A DNA stretch of 64,000 nt from Aliirhizobium wenxiniae. GTDB taxonomy: Bacteria; Pseudomonadota; Alphaproteobacteria; Rhizobiales; Rhizobiaceae. The position numbers were made by a program, and so were the translations under genes. How positions within the stretch are numbered: the stretch's first letter is position 1; the number at the start of each line of letters is the position of its first letter. Below the pieces are notes generated by a model, which did not search any database, was not told the origin of the DNA, and saw nothing but the letters and a program-made list of their open reading frames with translations. Location: contig NZ_JAEUAN010000006.1 of the NCBI RefSeq assembly GCF_019511445.1, forward strand, positions 62,001-126,000, in the 5' to 3' direction. Shown piece after piece: positions 59,699 through 64,000 of this stretch.

Positions 59699-60949
59699 AT
59701 GAGAATGATCCTGACCGCCGCAGCGCTGTCGCTGACGGCTTCCATGGCGCTCGCCCAGACCACGATCACCGTACAGTATCCCTATCCGGAACTGTTCGAC
59801 GAAACCCAGAAGCAGCTCGCTGAAGCGTTCAGCAGGAAGCATCCTGACATCAAGGTCGAATTCCGCACGCCCTACAAGGAATATGAGGATGCCGCACAGC
59901 GGGTGTTGCGCGAAGGAATTACCGGCAATGTGCCGGACGTCACCTTCCAGGGCCTGAACCGCGTTCGCGTACTGGCGGACAAGGAAATCGCCGTCTCGCT
60001 CGATGACTTCATCGCCAACGAAAAAGACTTCGACGCCGAAGGTTATCATGACGGCATGCGTCAGGCCGGCGCCGTCAACGGCAAGGTCTATGGGCTTCCC
60101 TTCGCGATCTCGCTGCCGATCGTCTATTACAACATGGACCTCGTGAAGAAGGCCGGTCTCGACGAAAACAGCCTGCCGAAGAGCTGGGACGAAATCATAG
60201 AGCTTGCCAAGAAGATCAATGCGCAAGGCGAAGCCGATGGTGTGATGGCCGAGTGGTCGATCACCGGCAACTGGCTGTGGCAGGCCATGGTTTTCGCCAA
60301 TGGCGGCACGATGCTCACTGCTGACGAGACCAAAGTTGCCTTCGATGGCGATGCCGGCAAGCAGGCGATAGCTACGCTGGCACGCCTTGCCACCGAGGCC
60401 AAGTCTCCGAATATGACGGCCAACGACATGCTGGCGGCCTTCTCGGCCGGCAAGATCGGCGTCATGGTCACAACCACGTCGCGCGTCAATGCTGTTACAA
60501 AGCAGGTCGGTGACAAGTTTGAACTGAAGACCGGCGTCTATCCGGATATCAAGGATGGCGTCACGCGTCTGCCGGCCGGTGGCAATGTCGCCATCATCAC
60601 GGCAAAGACAGAAGAGAAGCAGAAGGCGGCATGGGAATTCCTGAAATTCGCCACCGGCCCGGAAGGCGGCGCGATCATGGTCCGCACCACCGGCTACATG
60701 GCGCCCAATACCAAGGCTGCTGATCTGCTCAAGGATTTCTACACCCAGAATCCGAACCAGGCCGTCGCTCTTTCCGAGCTTCCCTACCTGACCGGCTGGT
60801 ACGCTTTCCCGGGCGATAACGGCCTGAAGATCACCGACGTCATCAAGGATCACATGCAGTCGATCATGGATGGCACCCGCGCCAAGGAAGCCGAGGCCGT
60901 GCTGGCCGAGATGGCAGCTGACACCCAGGCGCTTCTGCCGCGTCGCTGA
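59699..60949 (+). CDS. ABC importer extracellular solute-binding protein (family 1)
   Basis: This periplasmic protein delivers the solute to the importer. The 416-residue product starts with a signal peptide (about 1-19, ending MALA) and has the family-1 pattern: VPDVTFQGLNRVRVLADKEI, GLPFAISLPIVYYNMDLVKK, PKSWDEIIELAKKI, and AAWEFLKFATGPEGGAIMV. The ATG at 59699 has GGAG 7 nt upstream, whereas the ATG at 59695 is out of frame. A long perfect hairpin follows the stop. Solute is unknown; downstream phosphohydrolases suggest a phosphoester. Confidence 0.92.
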   Translation: MRMILTAAALSLTASMALAQTTITVQYPYPELFDETQKQLAEAFSRKHPDIKVEFRTPYKEYEDAAQRVLREGITGNVPDVTFQGLNRVRVLADKEIAVSLDDFIANEKDFDAEGYHDGMRQAGAVNGKVYGLPFAISLPIVYYNMDLVKKAGLDENSLPKSWDEIIELAKKINAQGEADGVMAEWSITGNWLWQAMVFANGGTMLTADETKVAFDGDAGKQAIATLARLATEAKSPNMTANDMLAAFSAGKIGVMVTTTSRVNAVTKQVGDKFELKTGVYPDIKDGVTRLPAGGNVAIITAKTEEKQKAAWEFLKFATGPEGGAIMVRTTGYMAPNTKAADLLKDFYTQNPNQAVALSELPYLTGWYAFPGDNGLKITDVIKDHMQSIMDGTRAKEAEAVLAEMAADTQALLPRR

Positions 60950-60961
60950 TTACCGACAGGG

Positions 60962-60994
60962 CGTCGCGTGGCCGCTTCAGGCGGCCACGCGACG
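60962..60994 (+). repeat. Strong hairpin after the solute-binding protein gene
   Basis: A perfect 14-bp stem (CGTCGCGTGGCCGC / GCGGCCACGCGACG) with a TTCAG loop lies 13 bp after the binding-protein stop. There is no U-run, so it is better read as an mRNA-stabilising or partial-termination hairpin that keeps binding-protein mRNA more abundant than the phosphodiesterase downstream. Confidence 0.8.
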
Positions 60995-61018
60995 ATCGTT
61001 CAAAAAAGGATATCCGTC

Positions 61019-61861
61019 ATGAAGCTCATCCACCTGACCGACACGCATTTCGTCCCCCAACCCGCAACGCTCTTCGGCCTCGATCCGCGCGAGCGTTTCG
61101 ATGCGGCGCTGAAGAGCATCACGACGGAGCATTCCGATGCCGACCTACTCGTCATCACCGGCGATCTTGCCCATTGGGGTGAAATCCCGGCCTACGAAGA
61201 GCTTCAGAAGCGTATCGCGACGAACCCGATCCCGACGGTGCTGCTTATCGGCAATCACGACGAACGGACGGCTTTCCGCAGCGTCTTTCCGGAAGCGATG
61301 GATGACGGCAACGGTTTTGTGCAGGGCAGCCGCGTCGTGGATGGCCATCGGCTGATATTCCTCGACACCAAGCAGCAGGGGACGCATGCCGGCGCCTATT
61401 GTGCAGCACGACGCGCCTGGCTCGAAAAGGAACTTTCCGAAAGCCACGAACCGGTTCTGCTGTTCATGCATCACCCTGCCTTCCCGGTCGGGATTTCCTC
61501 GATGGATATGCTTTCACAGCAGGACGCCGGTGCCTTGTGGCAGGTGCTGGAACCGCATGCCCGGCGTATCCGCCATATCTTCCTTGGACACATCCATCGG
61601 CCGATCTTCGGCAACTGGCACGGCATTTCCTTCTCGCTCATCCCCGGCCTCAACCATCAGGTTCCGCTCGCACTTCATCCGCATGGTGACGATATTCCGG
61701 GAAGCCACGAGCCGCCGGCCTATGCCGTCGTCTCGATGAATGAGGATAGTCTCGTCGTGCACCTGAATTACTTCCTTGATGCCACAAGGCGCTTCCCGCT
61801 CGATGGTGACGAGGTAAAGGGCCGCGACTACGCATTGAGCTTCCCGGCCGACAAGGCCTGA
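61019..61861 (+). CDS. Class III metallophosphodiesterase (GpdQ/CpdA-like)
   Basis: The 280-residue protein has the calcineurin-like dimetal motifs in order: DTH (8-10), GDLAHWG (48-54), GNHDE (78-82), MHHPAF and GHIHRP. This is the class III group that includes GpdQ (glycerophosphodiesters) and cyclic-AMP phosphodiesterases. The ATG at 61019 follows AAAAAAGGA. No signal peptide is present, so hydrolysis is cytoplasmic. Next to a Ugp-like importer, a glycerophosphodiester or related phosphodiester is the likely substrate, but cyclic nucleotides cannot be excluded. Confidence 0.88.
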   Translation: MKLIHLTDTHFVPQPATLFGLDPRERFDAALKSITTEHSDADLLVITGDLAHWGEIPAYEELQKRIATNPIPTVLLIGNHDERTAFRSVFPEAMDDGNGFVQGSRVVDGHRLIFLDTKQQGTHAGAYCAARRAWLEKELSESHEPVLLFMHHPAFPVGISSMDMLSQQDAGALWQVLEPHARRIRHIFLGHIHRPIFGNWHGISFSLIPGLNHQVPLALHPHGDDIPGSHEPPAYAVVSMNEDSLVVHLNYFLDATRRFPLDGDEVKGRDYALSFPADKA

Positions 61862-61891
61862 CACCAACTTAAATCTCATCCGATATCCGAA

Positions 61892-61913
61892 CACAGGAAG
61901 CACGCTTCCTGTG
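61892..61913. repeat. 22-bp palindrome between the phosphodiesterase and HAD genes
   Basis: CACAGGAAGC and GCTTCCTGTG form a 10-bp perfect inverted repeat with a 2-nt centre. It lies 31 bp after the phosphodiesterase stop and 31 bp before the HAD start. It may be a protein-binding site or a small hairpin; no U-run follows. Confidence 0.6.
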
Positions 61914-61944
61914 CCGGGTTTCCGCTGGCCTGAAACACATCGAC

Positions 61945-62631
61945 ATGCATGAATTTAAAGACGTAGACGGTGTCCTGTTCGATCTCGATGGGACGCTTAT
62001 CAGCGGAAACCACGCACTCCCCTGGGCACGCGATCTGATCGACGCCAGTCGCGGCCATTTTGCCATCGTCACGAACGACGCCGAGCACACCGCGTCTGAA
62101 ATCGCCATCCTCATGGGAGGCTTCGGGTTCATCGTTGCCGAGGAACGGATCGTCACCGCGGGGATGGCGGCGATCCGTCTGGCGGCGGAGGAAATGCCGG
62201 GGGCAAAGCTCTTCATCGCGGCAAGCGCGTCGCTTCAGGCATATGCGCGAACCCTGGGTCTCAATCTCTGTCAGGAACGGCCGGATGTCGTCCTCATCGG
62301 TCGAGACCGAAAGTTCTCCTATGACACGATCCGGTCGGCGGCCAATTTCGTACTGGCCGGAGCGAAACTCGTAATCTGTAATCCTGACCTCACCCATCCC
62401 GGCCGGGAAGGAAGCATCGTTCCGGAGACCGGAGCGCTTGCGGCATCCATTCTGGCCTGTACGGGACCTGTGCCGCACCAAATTGTCGGAAAGCCGGAAC
62501 CCGGCATATTCCTCGCCGGAATGAAATTGCTCGGCACCTCTCCCGATCGCACGCTGATGGTCGGAGACAACCCGGAAACGGATGGCAAGGGGGCCATTAG
62601 CGTTGGGATGAACTTCCTAAAGGTCGGTTGA
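61945..62631 (+). CDS. HAD-superfamily phosphatase, NagD-like (HAD-IIA)
   Basis: The 228-residue enzyme has the nucleophile motif FDLDGTL (Asp13 and Asp15), motif II TNDAEHT, the conserved Lys in GKPEPGIF and motif IV VGDNPETDGKGA. The C2-type cap and short length fit HAD-IIA phosphatases acting on small phosphate esters. It is shorter than NagD by about 20 residues. The ATG at 61945 lacks a clear ribosome-binding site. It may complete a pathway with the phosphodiesterase upstream by removing the remaining phosphate. Confidence 0.88.
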   Translation: MHEFKDVDGVLFDLDGTLISGNHALPWARDLIDASRGHFAIVTNDAEHTASEIAILMGGFGFIVAEERIVTAGMAAIRLAAEEMPGAKLFIAASASLQAYARTLGLNLCQERPDVVLIGRDRKFSYDTIRSAANFVLAGAKLVICNPDLTHPGREGSIVPETGALAASILACTGPVPHQIVGKPEPGIFLAGMKLLGTSPDRTLMVGDNPETDGKGAISVGMNFLKVG

Positions 62632-63143
62632 TACCGACTGGATGATTGTTACGGTTGCTTTTTTGTCCGTAATCTCACATCCCCTTATTAAGGTGGCAAA
62701 CCCGGCTAGCCTATGGATTGTGAACCATCTTCAAGAGGGATGCGCGCGAAACAGCCGCTCATGAACTCGGCCGCTATTGGCAGGAATAATCCGACAAACT
62801 CGCAGTGATGGCTACGCTGCGACAATCAAGAACTTCCAAACAGAACGCATATCCGTGTCCGTCCTCATCCCGATGAAGCCGGTCGCCTAGCGTGGGGCGT
62901 TGCAAACCGTGCGCACACTCAAGAGCTTAGAAGCAGACCGCGGCTGCCTCAAGCAGTTTGAATCATCCCTCTACTCTTAAGTAGATCGATCAGCTCTAGC
63001 GACCTTAGCAAGCGCTTGAGCAGAAATTAACCTGCCTCCTTCCCCTCGCCTGCAATGTTCTCGCAATGTCGGGAGCTGATTTCTTGCCCTCCGGTTTCCA
63101 ACCGAAATGAAAACTGCGCCACAGTTGGCGCTGGGAGAATGAG
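62632..63143. other. 512-bp stretch without a supported gene
   Basis: No coding sequence, tRNA or insertion sequence was recognised. A weak hairpin, TTACGG pairing with CCGTAA around a T-rich loop, follows the HAD stop (about 62649-62673). The last 60 bp before 63144 should hold the promoter of the small secreted protein gene. Sequence composition is mixed and suggests decayed DNA. Confidence 0.5.
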
Positions 63144-63452
63144 ATGCAGGCTAAGCGGAAGTTACTCGGTCGCCCCATCGTGGCCGTTTCACTGGTCCTT
63201 GCGTTAATGCTTCCGGGCATAGCGCAAGCGGGAAAGAAGGAGCGCGCTATCGCGCTCGGCATAGGCATGCTCGGCGGAGCACTGGCCTCCAACGGCGACC
63301 CACGTGCTGTGATTGGAGGAGCGGTTGCGGGAGGCTTGATTGGAAGCGCAACGCAACGCGATCGTCGTGAATGGCGTGACGACCGTAGATCTTGGCGTGA
63401 CGACAGACGCTGGCGAAATGATCACCGCCGACATGGCCGTGAATGGCGCTGA
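63144..63452 (+). CDS. Small secreted glycine-zipper, Arg-rich repeat protein
   Basis: The 102-residue protein has a signal peptide (about 1-29, ending IAQA), a glycine-zipper-like hydrophobic region (GIGMLGGALAS, AVIGGAVAGGLIGSA) at about 38-68, and a C-terminal tail of imperfect Arg/Trp/Asp repeats (REWRDDRR, SWRDDRR, RWRNDHRR, REWR). I do not recognise a characterised family; such proteins occur in rhizobial envelopes. GGGAG lies 7-10 nt before the ATG. The EF-hand gene starts 17 bp after its stop, so they may be an operon. Confidence 0.72.
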   Translation: MQAKRKLLGRPIVAVSLVLALMLPGIAQAGKKERAIALGIGMLGGALASNGDPRAVIGGAVAGGLIGSATQRDRREWRDDRRSWRDDRRWRNDHRRHGREWR

Positions 63453-63469
63453 TGAAAGGAATGACCGAA

Positions 63470-63850
63470 ATGAAAACGATACTTGTCGCTGCAGCGATCG
63501 TGATGGGAGCTTTGATCGCGCTTCCCGTAATCGCACAAGAGCAAAAAGCCGCCGATCAGCAAATGATCGACAAGGCTTTTGACGGCATAGACACGAACCA
63601 AAATGGCTCCATCGATCGCGCCGAGTTGGGTGTCTACCTCCAAGCCATCGTCGATAAGCAGAGGGCTGACTTCGACGCCGCTTTCGCCGAAATGGATACC
63701 AGCAAGGACGGAAAGATCGACAAGGAAGAGGCAAAGGCAAACTCCATCATCGCAACATATTTCGACCCTCTGGACACGGACAAGGACGGTTTTCTGTCGA
63801 AGGTAGAAATGGACGCAGCAATGGAAGCCGCGGCGAAAATGAAAAACTGA
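63470..63850 (+). CDS. Secreted EF-hand protein
   Basis: The 126-residue product begins with a signal peptide (about 1-22, ending VIAQ) and has three EF-hand loops: DTNQNGSIDRAE, DTSKDGKIDKEE and DTDKDGFLSKVE. Their residues at positions 1, 3, 5, 9 and 12 are acidic or polar as needed to bind Ca2+, although the third has a Ser at position 9. The preferred start at 63470 has AAAGGA 9 nt upstream; the ATG at 63461 directly abuts it. Role probably periplasmic calcium binding; no catalytic domain is present. Confidence 0.85.
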   Translation: MKTILVAAAIVMGALIALPVIAQEQKAADQQMIDKAFDGIDTNQNGSIDRAELGVYLQAIVDKQRADFDAAFAEMDTSKDGKIDKEEAKANSIIATYFDPLDTDKDGFLSKVEMDAAMEAAAKMKN

Positions 63851-64000
63851 CCTTCGTCAGTATGACTGGCAGATTTCCCTGCATGGCCTGTCGCAAGGCG
63901 GTTCTCCAGTCCCGCGCTTGCGACAGGCGGCACTTGGTCGAGTTCCAGCAGGCTGCCTCGCCCTGACCTGCACAAGGCAAACGGTAATTTTCGAGATGAT
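63851..64000. other. Right window edge, no feature seen
   Basis: No gene or terminator is supported in the last 150 bp. A pairable segment, GCCTGTCGCAAGGCGG with CGCTTGCGACAGGCGG, repeats the motif TGCGACAGGC or its complement (about 63888-63928) and could form a hairpin after the EF-hand gene. Confidence 0.4.

Noticed and set aside
62940..62990. tRNA-like GTTTGAATC segment
   Set aside because: No cloverleaf arms or anticodon stem could be placed around it.

Overview
The window reads as an alphaproteobacterial chromosome of the Rhizobiaceae type (Rhizobium/Agrobacterium/Neorhizobium relatives). The gene order hemE-hemJ-rho-mnmE-mnmG-rsmG-parA-parB, the very large NAD-glutamate dehydrogenase, the imuA-imuB-dnaE2 cassette with a GAAC-N7-GAAC LexA box, TrcR (DUF1013) and a RIME-like intergenic palindrome all point there. 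No rRNA, tRNA, CRISPR array, prophage or intact insertion sequence was recognised.

1-9.2 kb is the origin/partition region. A ppsR fragment runs off the left edge. The gap between it and hemE carries several DnaA boxes, an AT-rich stretch and clustered GANTC sites, and is the probable chromosomal oriC. hemE and hemJ (haem), rho, mnmE and mnmG (tRNA wobble modification), rsmG (16S rRNA methylation) and parA-parB follow. Two parS palindromes lie inside this block.

9.2-27.5 kb is mostly core genes. leuS-lptE-holA form an overlapping reverse operon. yggS, prpE, trcR, acs, a secreted nuclease, a DUF1674 (SdhAF4-like) protein, htpX-rsmB, a heparinase II/III family protein, purH and a UMF1-family transporter follow.

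27.5-41.3 kb holds NAD-GDH, a beta-carbonic anhydrase, a lytic transglycosylase, asd, an MHS-family transporter, leuB, leuD and small conserved genes. asd is preceded by a possible Lys/Thr-rich leader peptide.

41.4-47.3 kb is the SOS-controlled mutagenesis operon imuA-imuB-dnaE2.

47.4-64 kb is more accessory. It contains a methyltransferase pseudogene, a gene-poor scar, a two-component system with an RND efflux pump, and a LysR regulator divergent from an ABC importer followed by a class III phosphodiesterase and a HAD phosphatase. That last group is a likely phosphoester-scavenging locus. Two small secreted proteins (glycine-zipper/Arg-rich and EF-hand) close the window.

The strongest candidates for something undescribed are the asd leader and the LysR/ABC/phosphodiesterase/phosphatase locus. 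Both are inferences from sequence alone.
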